Below, in pieces: positions 1-13,296 of a stretch of DNA of 64,000 nucleotides (within the stretch, counting starts at the first letter, position 1; every line of letters begins with the position of its first letter). The translations under genes and the position numbers were made by a program. Source of the DNA: Hormiphora californensis. Taxonomy: Eukaryota; Ctenophora; Tentaculata; Cydippida; Pleurobrachiidae. The stretch lies in NCBI GenBank assembly GCA_020137815.1, contig CM035360.1:1888077-1952076 (forward strand), read 5' to 3'. The notes under the pieces are model-generated. The model ran no database searches. It was not told the DNA's origin and worked only from the letters and a program-made list of their open reading frames with translations.

Positions 1-250
1 ACTTACTGAGAGAATGAAGTTCACAGTCCAAGTCCACAGTTCATACAAACTTTACCAGTTCTCTTTTTGCACGTAGTTTGCTCAGAATTAGAGTGAATGG
101 ATATATTCATTTTAGTTGTGGTCGCATATATTTTAACCGCAAGATTCATTTATAAACTCATGAATGCACAGATCTTTTCAACTTCTTTCGCATTTGGCAT
201 GTTCATTCTTCACGCATTCCAAACCATTTTCCACACACACACACACACAG

Positions 251-2129
251 ACGCAAAGGCTGAGTAATGAACTATCCGATTCAATCAAGGAGTTTCTAGA
301 GAACATGGAACATGAAGTAGTACAGCCTGAAGTAAAGGTACGGTCAACACAATAGAGTTATCGTCTTGCATCTTCCATTATAATATAACAAAATAAAGTG
401 TCAGTGTGAGGTCAGGGAGAAATATTTTTGTGCCAAAAAAAGTTTGGTCGTAATCGTAATCTATACCTTTGTTGTTGTGCTAGGGGATCAGTAAATTTCT
501 TATGTCTTAGGTATCCTGTCTTGTACTAACTTCCCCCAACAACAGGTCAGTGCAGCAGTGGAGGACGCTTACAGTGACAGTGAGATGAGTATCCATAGCA
601 ACCAATCTGATACAACCACAAGTTAGTTACTGCCCATAGCAACCAAATGACAACCCCCAGTTTTTTAGTAACCACGTCAGCCGAACCACAGTTTTTTTCA
701 AATTTTACAAGCACAAATTTTGCATGACTTGCATGATTTTCCAAAAGTGTAACCGGGTCTAGGTTCCTATGTTTCAGATATCCACCCGCCCGCTCTACCC
801 AAGATGATGTCCCCCACCCACTCTATTTTGTCTACTGATAGCTCAACCCGGATAAAGGATCCAAATCGACACATTCGGTTTTCTGACAAGGTACTACAGT
901 AGTAGATTGGTCAGTAGATTGGTTAGTAGTTTGGTGATAGGTTCTACTGTTGATGATAATACTCGGAGTGATATTATATATTCTGGGGTTGGGAAAGGTA
1001 TAGTATTTTTGGGACAATACCGGAGATTTATATTTCTTGATTGTTCAAACTTCAAGACTACATTCCTCCAGGTACTATCAAGTGATTCCCTCGTTAAATC
1101 TACCACAAGCATCACATCACCACAACCAACATCATCCACGTCCCTCAATAGTGTCGCTAAAACATCATCAATGTCTCTTACTAAACTTGCTATAATCCAA
1201 AGAACTAATTCGGTGTCCTCAACTCCTGAAGGGGATTCTTCCCCAGAGGTACAGATCCAGTCCTCAACTCAAGATTCTCCAACTAACTCCCCAGAGCTCC
1301 AGTCCTCAACTCAAGATTCTCCTACAAACACCCTAGAGCAGCTCCAGAGTGGGAGTAACTCCCCAGAGCAAACACAGAGTACTGAGAATGATGTTGAGCC
1401 CCTGGTGACTATAACTTTTCAACTTGAGAATTCTGAACCAAATAGTGACGAGAAGGAGAGGAATGAAACACTGGAAGTAGGAACCCATCCTCCTGGAATT
1501 AGGAACGTATCCAGTACCCCGGAACAGCTGTTGGAAGCTCCTGAGAAACCTCCTAGGATTAAAGCAGAGTCTGCAGACGGTGCCGAACAGGTGAAATCGC
1601 TGCTATCTGTCATAACACGCCAAGATGAAATAAACGGAGAAGTGGAGCAGGTGTCTGAAGAGAATGAAACGTCGCCCAAAACACTCGGTCAGAAGCTGAG
1701 ATCCCTGTCATCAAGGATTGGGTGCACCATAAAGACATTATCAGTGCGTGGCGGGTCCGTTAACAGCCTTAGGAGTAACCAGAGTAACCATAGCAACACC
1801 CCTCACGCAACTAGTAGTTACCATAGCAACACCAATCATCATAGCAACACCAGTCACCATAGTAACACCAGTCACCATAGTAACACTGCACCAGTCACAC
1901 AACTAGCAGTTACCATAGCAACACCAGTCGACCTAGCAACACCAGTCACCATATCAACACCAGTCAACCTAGCGACACCAGTCACCATAGCAACACAGAT
2001 ATCTCCAAATTGGTCAGTTTCACGTTTCATCGCACTATTATTTAACTTGTCTATCAGCTTTCTCTCAAACTAACAACCCCTTTCTCTGCCCAGGTGACTC
2101 AGCGTGTTGCCTCCGACGATGAACAGTAG
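251..2129 (+). CDS. 3' exons of a Ser/Thr-rich protein, not recognised
   Basis: I do not recognise this gene. Exons supported by GT-AG borders and matching phase are 251-337, 546-621, 778-890 and one starting at 1072. Earlier exons lie outside the window. The 778-890 exon ends in RHIRFSDK, which fits the loose protein phosphatase 1 docking pattern (R/K)x(V/I)xF; that is a hint only. The 1072 exon is long, polar, rich in Ser, Thr, Pro and Gln, and ends in tandem repeats of SNTSHH and ATPVTIATPV type from about 1780 to 2000, so it is probably disordered. The end is uncertain. An exon at 2094-2129 (ending ASDDEQ, stop) needs a phase-0 donor in the big exon, and several candidates exist. Otherwise the frame runs to a stop at 2071. 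The low-complexity coding DNA is made of an 18-bp-like unit containing accatagcaacacc. Confidence 0.45.
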
Positions 2130-2664
2130 ATTTCTTGAAAATACACGTAGCTGGAAAACTTGATGATATTATTTGTGGGCAATGGGTGGACTTGGTGACA
2201 ATTCTCACGTTACACGAAGTGAACGTGGAATGGGTTAATGAGGGGTTGATTTGAGCTGAGCCGGACTGAGCAAGTTGAAACAATACTGGATTGTGTAGTG
2301 TAATGTGTATAATAATAATTGTAGGTCGTATGATTGTGACACCACGGGACTGTGATTTCCATGCTTCGAGAAACCTAGTTGTATGTCGATGATCATCGAT
2401 TAGCTTGCAGTTGCATTGTTTTTCATTGCCACGTATCACAATCTGGGATCAATTGTGATGATGGGGAAAGCGCTGTTTTGACCAAGAAGTGTCTGTTTGG
2501 GAGATTTTGGTTCACCTTGTGTGTTGGGAGAGATCTTATATCATGTATATACAACGCGACATATCTTTTTTGTGAAAACAGCTTTTTTAGTTTGATTTGA
2601 AACATAAATATGACCACTGGACACTGGTGTACCGAATGCTTTTCTGGCGATGGCGTCTCTGATC

Positions 2665-2744
2665 CTGTCTGGCGCTGCCAGACCCCGTTTTGGTTCATAA
2701 AGCGACAGTGTGCTCAGACCGGGTCGGCGCCAGTCGCCAGACAG
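2665..2744. mobile_element. hAT-like MITE, family A copy 1
   Basis: An 80-bp element starting CTGTCTGGCGC and ending in its inverse GCCAGACAG. It belongs to a family with four more copies in the window (38350, 39160, 39599, 57477). The flanking octamers are similar (5 of 8), as expected for a decayed 8-bp target duplication. No coding capacity. Confidence 0.75.
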
Positions 2745-3428
2745 CCCTGACAGATCGGAATTCTGAACAATTCGAGGAGGAATTCTGAACCGGTTGTTGT
2801 CACAGTCTGTGAATATTCCCACGCCGCGCAGATGAGTTGGCGCCGAGTTGAGTGTTTTGTGTATCTGCGCGTTACTGACATACAGCCGGCATGGTGTGAC
2901 CAGGGCAGGGGCCACAACGTTCAGATTCCATATTTTTTTGGGTTTCCGGTTTGATCAAGATCAATTGACAAGTGACAATTTAAAATACATGGCTTACCAA
3001 AGGTGTCGAGTAAATATAAAAAGTGAATAAGTTAACAAGCACAATTCGCTCTTTTCATAATTCATATGTCACATAGAACATGATACTGTTTCAATGTTTT
3101 CCTTTCATCGAAGATCGCTGGGTTACTAATTAACAGTTAGTACCGTCTCAGATAAATTGTCCATACATCGACTCAACAGTCAACATTCTAGCACGGGGGA
3201 GAAGATATTACCACCGCTGGTTTTGTGTCCGTTCAATGTATGATATCTTCCTCTCATTCTGTTCAGCTGTATCGGTGGGGTACTGTCGGCGAGTGACGTA
3301 TCGTTTCAGACCAGGAGACACCTGATTAGGGAGTTATTATAATGGGATTGCATGGGATGATTTAAAATGAGATCACCCGGAACCCCCATGATATTGACTT
3401 GTTCGACCCTGTAAAGGAGGGTTAGAAC

Positions 3429-3537
3429 CGGGAACCGACCGACACAAGTAAACAACCAATCAGAACTCGTTATTTAGGTCACGTGACTGGTTATCAGCCA
3501 ATCAGGGACGAGTATTTCCTGATTCAGTCGGTTCCTG
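3429..3537. mobile_element. hAT-like MITE, family B copy 1
   Basis: A 109-bp element with GGAACCGACCGA-type inverted ends, flanked by a perfect 8-bp duplication gttagaac on both sides. An 8-bp target duplication is typical of hAT transposons. The interior carries CCAATCAG motifs and TCACGTGA. Three more copies lie in introns of OXA1L and TARS1. Confidence 0.85.
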
Positions 3538-3775
3538 GTTAGAACAAAACAAACACCAAAATCAAAATAGCTCTTTCCTACCTCTGTGGTAAGTTTAACC
3601 GGTGCTTTTAGGAAGTTTTGTTCGACTGGTGCTTCGTCAATAAATTCTTTCATTACCCCCTTTTTTCCGTGCCGTGCTAGTCTCTGCCTGAATCTCCAGT
3701 GTCTGAACCTCTCTGATAGCCTACTTCCCGCTAGTGAGATAAAACAAAAAGTTTAGTTTCTAAGATGGAGTGAGT

Positions 3776-6301
<2,526 letters not shown>

Positions 6302-6487
6302 TCAGCACACTAGCTGCCGGCTGGACCAATTACTTTTATACTAATAAACATGATATGGTTATTGTATAATGGTTATTCAATAATGATAATGATTCAGATT
6401 TAAGTCACAAATTTGACAAAAACAAATTCGTGTACGAGAAGGGGGCACACCAAAAGGGATTCTGTGCAACTCCGCACTTGACGCCTC

Positions 6488-7238
6488 CATAGACGTCACC
6501 TTCTCTTCCTCTTCTACCCTACGGAACATCCTCACCCAGACCAAATCTTCGCCTCCTTCTGATAGTACTCCCAACTCCATCTACTCCATTCCCTGCCGCG
6601 ACTGCCCATCTTTCTACGTTGGCCAGACCAAGCGACCAGTGAAAACCCGGATTAAGGAACACGAATCAAACTTCTACAACAACTCTCTCTACAACACCGA
6701 TGGGAAGATGAAATCTGCTCCTGCTATCCACGCTCGGGAATCTGGACACACCATGGACTGGAATTCTACCTCTATCCTCTCCTCTTCTTCCTCCTGCCTC
6801 AGTCTAAATCTACTGGAACAAGCGGCTATTCACACTCTTCAACCGGCGATTAACCGAACAGATAAAGTTCCTACTGTCAACCTCCAATGGACTCACCTTC
6901 TCCCCAGGATTGCTAACTCCTTCAAACCCCGTCCTGCTGGCATCTCCATCAAACCTAGATCTCCCAAACCTGTTTCCTAATTCTCTTCAGCTCGGATCAC
7001 CTCTTCTCCCTTCCCGTGGATCACCTCCCCCATCCCCTCCTCTCGGATCGCATCTTCCTTCTCGGATCTCATCCCTTCCTCTCTCCTCCCCTCCCCGGAT
7101 CCCATATCCTCTTCTCCACTACATAAACACTTTCATTTTCATTGTTGTTATAGCTGAAGACGTCTGACATAGATCAGTCGAAAGCTCCTGTTCTTAATTG
7201 AATATTAGTACTGCAAAATCGTTGTTTCTCTTTAATTG
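6488..7238 (+). mobile_element. 5'-truncated Penelope-like element copy (leading partial unit)
   Basis: A 751-bp block that appears identical to 9408-10158 at an offset of 2920. It contains only the 3' end of the element: the GIY-YIG endonuclease end of the ORF (in frame to the stop at about 6980) and the 3' UTR. It joins directly to the longer copy at 7239. Partial head-to-tail tandem copies are a known habit of Penelope-like elements. Left and right outer flanks share a short gcctcc, which may be a target duplication but is too short to be sure. Confidence 0.9.
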
Positions 7239-7267
7239 TTATACACGGTACTACCACCCTCTCCCTG

Positions 7268-7723
7268 ATGGATCAACCAACACCTGGTCAAGAATCCAAA
7301 GATACACCTACATCTTCATCTCCCTCCTCCCCCTCCCCTCCTCTCTCCTTTAATGCTACCATCCTCTCTACATGTGGACCCACTACTGCCAACCTGACCA
7401 AGAAAGCCTCTTCTCTCTTGGCCAAACTAGCTATCTGTTCCTGCCATATAGGCTTTCTAAAAGCCTGTAAGGATCACCACTTCATACCCAAGGGACTGCG
7501 CCTCAGTAACCCGATCAAGTCTACCCGTTCTTCTACAATCCTTAACAAGGCTTCTACCCTCCTTCTCAATGAACGCCTGAAACACTACCGGTCTAGCTTT
7601 GCTACTACTGAGCGTGTCTACAAGGAGTCTCTCTCCCGCCTCCTCCACTCCTTCCTACCCCCCTTCGGAACGACTTTGTCAACCTCTGTGCGAAGAAGTC
7701 CGCCTCTACCCACTTCTCCCTGA
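7268..7723 (+). pseudogene. N-terminal part of the Penelope-like ORF, frameshifted
   Basis: Starts MDQPTPGQESKDT, Ser/Pro-rich, then a helical stretch HIGFLKACKDHHFIPKGLR typical of the region before the RT core in Penelope-like proteins. After LLRLLHSFLPP-like residues the frame is lost. In the +1 frame the sequence continues as RNDFVNLCAKKS into the main ORF. The two pieces belong to one coding region. Confidence 0.75.
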
Positions 7724-9900
7724 TGTCCAAACACTCCAAGAAGTTCTCTACTCTCCTGGATTTCTACTCTTCCCCGACTCTCAACCCTTACTCTCTCCTC
7801 CGTGATTTCTACATTACCGAACCCCTGATTAGTGGCCCTCTCAAAACCACCACCCCTACCTCCCCCGCCCTTGACCCTTCCAAAACCGTTATCAATTTAT
7901 CCTCCACCCCGCTGTCCCAATCTGAAACTGAAGTCCTATCTTTAGGTTTAAAGTTTGCCCCTACTCCCGTAACCGACCCAATCCCCCGCTTGGCCCCTCT
8001 ACTCCAATCAGCAACGAGGAAACTTGGAGAGTCAGTTGATGCAGCTGCCTCATACGAGATCTCGTCTATCCTGTCCTCCTTCCAACCATCCTCGAGGCGA
8101 TCCAATCTCTCTACAACCCACCGTCAAGCTCTCAAGGACCTCCAGGAGAAGAAGTCCTCTCTCCGGTTCCTGCCCGCCGATAAGGGTAACGCTACTGTTG
8201 TCCTTGCTGAGGAGCAGTATCTCGAGAAAGTGAACGACCACATCTCCTCTGCTGGAGCCTACGAGCTGCTACCGTCTAATCCTACCTCCTCTCTACACCG
8301 TCGACTGGATGCTCTCCTGAAGGATCTACAGACCCGGAAGCTACTCTCTGAGCCGCAGAAGAAACAGATGAGACTGACGAACCCCCGTTATCCTCAACTG
8401 TACGGTCAACCCAAGATCCACAAACCTGGAGCCCCCATCCGTCCTATTGTCGCCTTCTACAACAGCCCTCTCTCTGCTCTCCACTCCTTCCTATCCTCCC
8501 TTCTCAAACCCTTGGCTGCTTCCTCCCTCCGTCTCAAGGACTCTACAGACCTAGTCAACCGCCTCCGCTCCAGCCAATCTCCCTCTTTTCCCTACTACTT
8601 CTCTCTGGATGTGGTCTCCTTGTACACAAACTGTGACATGAGGGCTGCAGTGGACTCCACTATCAGACGTCTTGAGGAAACTCCTGATATCCTTCCTACT
8701 CCCCTCACTCCCTCTACTATCCGCTCTCTCTTGGACTTCTGCCTCGACAACGCCGACTTCGAGTTCAACGGAAACTTCTACGCTCAACGTACCGGAGGAG
8801 CGATGGGTTCTCCCCTCACCGTTATCCTGGCTGAGATTCGTGTTACGGAACAGGAACAACACGCTCTCAAGTCCTTCTCCGACCCACTGGGATCTTGGAA
8901 CCACTTCGTTGACGACGCCATAGGAGTTGCCAGGGATTATGATCACGCCGAGTCTTTCTTCTCCTACATCAACTCCCTTGCTCCAGATCTCAAGTACACC
9001 ATCGAGCACCCTAAGGATGGACTTCTCCCCTATCTTGACGTCCTTCTCCATCCCGACCTCTCTACCTCTGTCTACCGGAAACCTACACATACCAACCTCT
9101 ATCTCAAGTACAACTCCTCTACTCCTGCCTCTACACGCCGCTCTGTTATCCAATCCTTAACCCGTCGGGCCTACAACATCTGTTCCCCCCAACATCTCGA
9201 AGAGGAACTCGACACAGTCTACAACATCTGTCTCTGCAATGGATTTCCTCCCTACGAGATCTCCACTCTGATGTCTACTGTTCGGGACCGCCTTCTACAC
9301 CCCAAACCGTCAAAATCCCGTCCTCCTTCTTCCTTCGTCCACCGTGTAGTCCTACCCTATCACCCGGACCTCTCCTCTCGACTCAAACGGACCCTCAACC
9401 GCTACAACATAGACGTCACCTTCTCTTCCTCTTCTACCCTACGGAACATCCTCACCCAGACCAAATCTTCGCCTCCTTCTGATAGTACTCCCAACTCCAT
9501 CTACTCCATTCCCTGCCGCGACTGCCCATCTTTCTACGTTGGCCAGACCAAGCGACCAGTGAAAACCCGGATTAAGGAACACGAATCAAACTTCTACAAC
9601 AACTCTCTCTACAACACCGATGGGAAGATGAAATCTGCTCCTGCTATCCACGCTCGGGAATCTGGACACACCATGGACTGGAATTCTACCTCTATCCTCT
9701 CCTCTTCTTCCTCCTGCCTCAGTCTAAATCTACTGGAACAAGCGGCTATTCACACTCTTCAACCGGCGATTAACCGAACAGATAAAGTTCCTACTGTCAA
9801 CCTCCAATGGACTCACCTTCTCCCCAGGATTGCTAACTCCTTCAAACCCCGTCCTGCTGGCATCTCCATCAAACCTAGATCTCCCAAACCTGTTTCCTAA
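7723..9900 (+). CDS. Penelope-like reverse transcriptase with GIY-YIG endonuclease
   Basis: 725 codons from the first ATG in this frame; the true N-terminus is probably in 7268-7665, one frame over. RT landmarks in order: FLPADKGNATVVL (about residue 150), YGQPKIHKPGAPIRPIV (about 228), motif A FSLDVVSLYTN (about 293), motif B GGAMGSPL (about 358), motif C HFVDDAIG (about 391) and YLDVLL (about 425). The usual motif C aspartates are present as FVDD. The C-terminal endonuclease shows SIYSIPCRDC, FYVGQTKRPVKTRIKEH and a later NLLEQAAIHTLQPAIN, the GIY-YIG pattern with its Arg and Glu. The protein would nick target DNA and prime reverse transcription from it. Because the duplicated 3' end looks identical, this insertion is young; the frameshift may inactivate it or be a sequence error. 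Confidence 0.92.
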   Translation: MSKHSKKFSTLLDFYSSPTLNPYSLLRDFYITEPLISGPLKTTTPTSPALDPSKTVINLSSTPLSQSETEVLSLGLKFAPTPVTDPIPRLAPLLQSATRKLGESVDAAASYEISSILSSFQPSSRRSNLSTTHRQALKDLQEKKSSLRFLPADKGNATVVLAEEQYLEKVNDHISSAGAYELLPSNPTSSLHRRLDALLKDLQTRKLLSEPQKKQMRLTNPRYPQLYGQPKIHKPGAPIRPIVAFYNSPLSALHSFLSSLLKPLAASSLRLKDSTDLVNRLRSSQSPSFPYYFSLDVVSLYTNCDMRAAVDSTIRRLEETPDILPTPLTPSTIRSLLDFCLDNADFEFNGNFYAQRTGGAMGSPLTVILAEIRVTEQEQHALKSFSDPLGSWNHFVDDAIGVARDYDHAESFFSYINSLAPDLKYTIEHPKDGLLPYLDVLLHPDLSTSVYRKPTHTNLYLKYNSSTPASTRRSVIQSLTRRAYNICSPQHLEEELDTVYNICLCNGFPPYEISTLMSTVRDRLLHPKPSKSRPPSSFVHRVVLPYHPDLSSRLKRTLNRYNIDVTFSSSSTLRNILTQTKSSPPSDSTPNSIYSIPCRDCPSFYVGQTKRPVKTRIKEHESNFYNNSLYNTDGKMKSAPAIHARESGHTMDWNSTSILSSSSSCLSLNLLEQAAIHTLQPAINRTDKVPTVNLQWTHLLPRIANSFKPRPAGISIKPRSPKPVS

Positions 9901-10352
9901 TTCTCTTCAGCTCGGATCACCTCTTCTCCCTTCCCGTGGATCACCTCCCCCATCCCCTCCTCTCGGATCGCATCTTCCTTCTCGGATCTCATCCCTTCCT
10001 CTCTCCTCCCCTCCCCGGATCCCATATCCTCTTCTCCACTACATAAACACTTTCATTTTCATTGTTGTTATAGCTGAAGACGTCTGACATAGATCAGTCG
10101 AAAGCTCCTGTTCTTAATTGAATATTAGTACTGCAAAATCGTTGTTTCTCTTTAATTGCCTCCTTCTAGATGGTATGCTATGGTGTCCTAGTGGCGAAGC
10201 TATGCTGCAGAATAAGGCAGCGATTTTCAGGAAAAACGCTTTGAACGCCTGCGGAACGTGGGTGAAAGGAAAAAGGAACAAAAAACATCAATTTTAATAA
10301 ATTATAATAAATTACCCACACACCGTCATACTCTCATACTCCCTCTCTCTGC

Positions 10353-10736
10353 TCACTTGTCTCGAAAGTCTACATCTTCCACACTAACTGGGACAACCCT
10401 TCTCTTGGTTCCCCGAAGCGCAACAAGAGTTGATCTTAACAAACTGAATCGTGTCTTTTCTCGGATGAAGGACATGGTTTCAGCGTAACTCTCCTTGTGC
10501 TTGTCGCAAATCCTCCTGGCCGCTTTTTCCAACACCTTCCCAACCTCTACCGCAAAACCTCCCGATGTGGAGAATACAAGGGGCGTGAAGGAACCCTGCT
10601 CCACTTCTTGTACCCTTCGCATATAGGCCAGCTTCTTTTGGTTTTGGTGCTGTTTATACAGGTTGGAGATGGGCACCTTCAGGTAGGATGGGGCGTTTGG
10701 ATGGAAAACCCGTACATCCATGAAACTGGCCTGCAT
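10353..10736 (-). pseudogene. Retroelement C-terminal fragment
   Basis: A 127-codon frame on the minus strand containing DVRVFHPNAPSY, LYKQHQNQKKLAY, VEQGSFTPLVFSTSGG and TRFSLLRSTLVALRG. From memory this order matches the C-terminal tail found after reverse transcriptase in retroelement proteins of many marine invertebrates. No RT core lies next to it, so it is a truncated remnant beside the Penelope-like insertion. The exact element class is not certain. Confidence 0.6.
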
Positions 10737-10948
10737 GTCAGACCACAGACCATTCAGGAAAATGGTATTTTGGTGAAAAGTAGAAAATTTGGGCGATTTT
10801 TGAGGAAAAAACGAGCGAGCGCGATAAAATTTTTAGCGCGCGGCTAAGAAAGTGAATGTTTGGCAACGCTCTCACCATTTGATCGCGCGTTACATTAATT
10901 GCGATGCATACTGCAACTGTACTGAATTTGAACTTAATTTGTATTGAT

Positions 10949-11242
10949 AGGGATCCCTAAATAAGTTCAGTATTTACACAGAGTTTACACAGCCTTTACT
11001 CAGTCGTTACACCCAGAGCGGCGCGTGCTGCGCACAGCGGCTTTTTCCAAGAAAATATTGGATTGTGTGCTGCACAATTGACAAAATTGAGCGCTGCGGC
11101 GAAAAAAGTTTCCGAAAACGCTGCAAATCGAGTGCGAAAGACGCAGTCGTTACACCCAGAGCGGCGCGGGCGCTCTGGGTGTAACGACTGAGTAAAGACT
11201 GTGTAAACTCTGTGTAAATACTGAACTTTTTTAGGGATCCCT
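10949..11242. mobile_element. Palindromic MITE with ~75-bp inverted ends
   Basis: Both ends read AGGGATCCCT and continue through ttcagtatttacacagagtt and further into gttacacccagagcggcgc, in inverse orientation at the other end. The total is 294 bp with about 75-bp arms. A fragment of the same end lies at 37497-37532. No ORF. The superfamily is not clear because no convincing target duplication is visible. Confidence 0.8.
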
Positions 11243-11428
11243 ATATTTCTTTGATGAAGCAAGATTTCTTAGATCAAACAGATTTCGGGCGCCGTTACGA
11301 TCTGGGTGTTTGGAGGCCTGTTTACAGGTGCGTGCTGCCAAAAAAGTTGATTCACTAAAATGGCTCTAACCTCCAAACCACTCAACCGTTTTGGCTGATT
11401 CAAAGTTTATCTGGTAGGGAATGTCAAG

Positions 11429-11476
11429 GCCTAACCCCAACCCAAACCCTAACCCTACTTTAGCCCTAACCCTAAA
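11429..11476. repeat. Short telomere-like (CCCTAA)n tract
   Basis: About 48 bp made of degenerate cctaacccc and ccctaa units including gccctaaccctaaa. This is the animal telomere hexamer, found inside the chromosome beside palindromic MITEs. Confidence 0.6.
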
Positions 11477-11600
11477 AAACTGTTTGTCAGCACTCCCAAA
11501 ACACCCAGATTTTAACGCTGGCCACAGATTTCAGGTCCAAGAACGCTCTGTGAAACAGAGTTTGTGCTCAGTGTGCTCTCTCTTTGGCAGCTTTTTCTCG

Positions 11601-11730
11601 GAGGCCTCGAAAATGTTCAGGGGATCCAAATCCAGGTCACGCCTACCAATCACAGCTCAGAACAGCTCTTGTAATCCGCCTGTTCTGAGCTGTGATTGGT
11701 GGTCGTCACCTGAACATTTTCGTGGCCCCT
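11601..11730. mobile_element. Palindromic MITE (GGCCCCT ends), copy 1
   Basis: Inverted repeat whose arms contain cctgaacattttcg and agctgtgattggtgg. The same family occurs at 37669-37794 with GGCCCCTCATAA at its ends. About 130 bp, non-coding. Confidence 0.75.
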
Positions 11731-12204
11731 CATGGAAAGTGATGCCAGTTTGGGTTATCGTCTCAGATTGTGTGTTCTGAGGATCAGGTGGTCAAAGATC
11801 GCTTATAAAAAGTTAAAAAACTAATATTAATAAGTTGTGTTTTGAAGTTTCTCCGGTTGTTGCGAGCAAAATTTTCTTGAGTTCATAAAGACAATGTAAT
11901 CCACTTGAGAAAGTGATAGTTAGAGAGTGCGTTGGCACCATTTTTTCTACTATTTATTCACTATTGAGTGGTATATTAAATGCATAAATTACATTTACAT
12001 TTAAAACGGCTTACAGCCCCTAGCCTCAGTTTGCGAGTGCTCTGCCCCGTACACCCCTGGACCCTTTTGTGAAAGACCTTGTACGAACTTGGGCTCCCCC
12101 TGTCAATAGCTGCACACAGCATCCCTCCTCTGCCCGGTAGTGGGTACGCCCCGGCATAACCATTTTCCATTTTCAAGGTACCACCATCATGTAATACCTC
12201 AGTG

Positions 12205-13086
12205 ATGAGTAAATCCAGCCACCTCCGGTACTTGGGAAGCTTTGTCAGGAAACCGGAGCCACAAATTACCGTTACCAACCTTCAGCCTCACATTGATTAT
12301 GTCAGCCCTGCCCACAGGCTTTCTAACATAAGGCAGATCAGGTAAATCAACAAATATCAGCACATATTAAGTTTTCGATTTAGTCGTTTTGTGTAAACTT
12401 GTATTTTATCATGAGGAATAATTTTGCCTTGTTCGACCCTCTCAGCTCTCTCCCCGCACCACGGAGGGTTAGAACATAACAATTATAATTATTGCAATAA
12501 CCCCTCCTCAGGTATGGCAAGAAGAAAGATGAAACAGCAGCTGAGAGGACTCTCCGGTTGTATGCTACGGAACTGCACGAGTGGAATCATCGATATTGGG
12601 AACAACAAAATCAACAATACATCAACCTGAAACAACAGCTTCTTACCGAGGTACACGCACTGGGGGAATGGCCACCTTTGTGCTTGTCAACGCAGTTTAA
12701 TATTCTATCAATTACGTATCGGCTAAAACTCAAAGAAGTTGTAACTTGTAACTGCGTTGTGGCGTCGGGTGCGAAGTTTACTGACCACAAGACACAACGC
12801 CACTTTGATCCTTTGACATTATAGCTGCACATTTTGGGCCCTTAATTTTATGTTTTATTTAACACCCTGTATATTTCAGATTGACGGGATTGATGGTGAG
12901 GAAGAGGTTGAGAGGATTATGGGGGAATTTTACCGATCCTACCTGCTTAGCAACAAAGATAATTTTAACAGTTACACCGCTCAGTGGAGGAAATACAACC
13001 TCCGTTTAGTGTTCCTGTCTGCCCGAGCACAAGGATCGCGTGTTGTTAGGACTGTTAGAAACTCAGTTAGTCGATCTAAATCTTGA
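12205..13086 (+). CDS. COA8: Cytochrome c oxidase assembly factor 8
   Basis: COA8 (APOPT1) is a mitochondrial matrix protein that supports cytochrome c oxidase assembly and protects it under oxidative stress. Three exons: 12205-12341, 12512-12650 and 12880-13086, 160 codons with closing phases. The start is the only in-frame ATG after an upstream stop at 12157. The protein shows YVSPAHRLSNIRQIRYG, corresponding to the human S-N-L-R-P-V region, then ELHEWNHRYWEQQNQQYI, matching EWNQQFWANQN, then MGEFYRSYLLSN and YTAQWRKYNLRL, matching the FYKEFL and YNRDWYKRNF blocks. The N-terminus MSKSSHLRYLGSFVRK is basic and Ser-rich, fitting a targeting peptide. The minus-strand frame over exon 1 is a shadow. 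OXA1L, also in respiratory-complex biogenesis, lies divergently upstream. Confidence 0.88.
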
Positions 13087-13296
13087 GAAAACAGTTACTA
13101 GATCTATATAATTACTACAAGTGTATTTGCTGTGTCCTTTTTTACTGTTTTTGTTAGTTTTTAATCAAGATTATACATTATCGACTTTTTGATGTTTTAT
13201 TGTTACCACAAAGATTATACCCGCCCCTCTACTCAATACCAGCAATGAATGATAATTGCTAGAGCCCTCACCAACACCCGATTCCTGATTAGAGCT

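Larger units (their letters stand above)
7239..10158 (+). mobile_element. Penelope-like retroelement, near full length
   Basis: A 2920-bp unit with one long coding region (7268-9900) split by a frameshift. The 5' part is 7268-7723; the main frame, whose first ATG is 7723, runs to 9900. The break is near the C6 run at 7660-7666, where one base appears to be missing. The order, RT followed by a GIY-YIG nuclease, defines EN-containing Penelope-like elements. The 3' UTR continues to 10158, and the last 751 bp are repeated in front of the element. Confidence 0.92.

Noticed and set aside
907-1071. 5' extension of the long plus-strand frame at 907-2073
   Set aside because: It crosses a good donor (890) and acceptor (1071); the coding exon starts at 1072 and the earlier part is intron.
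11976-12278. Minus-strand 100-codon frame
   Set aside because: It overlaps COA8 exon 1, whose plus-strand frame matches the family and fits splicing.
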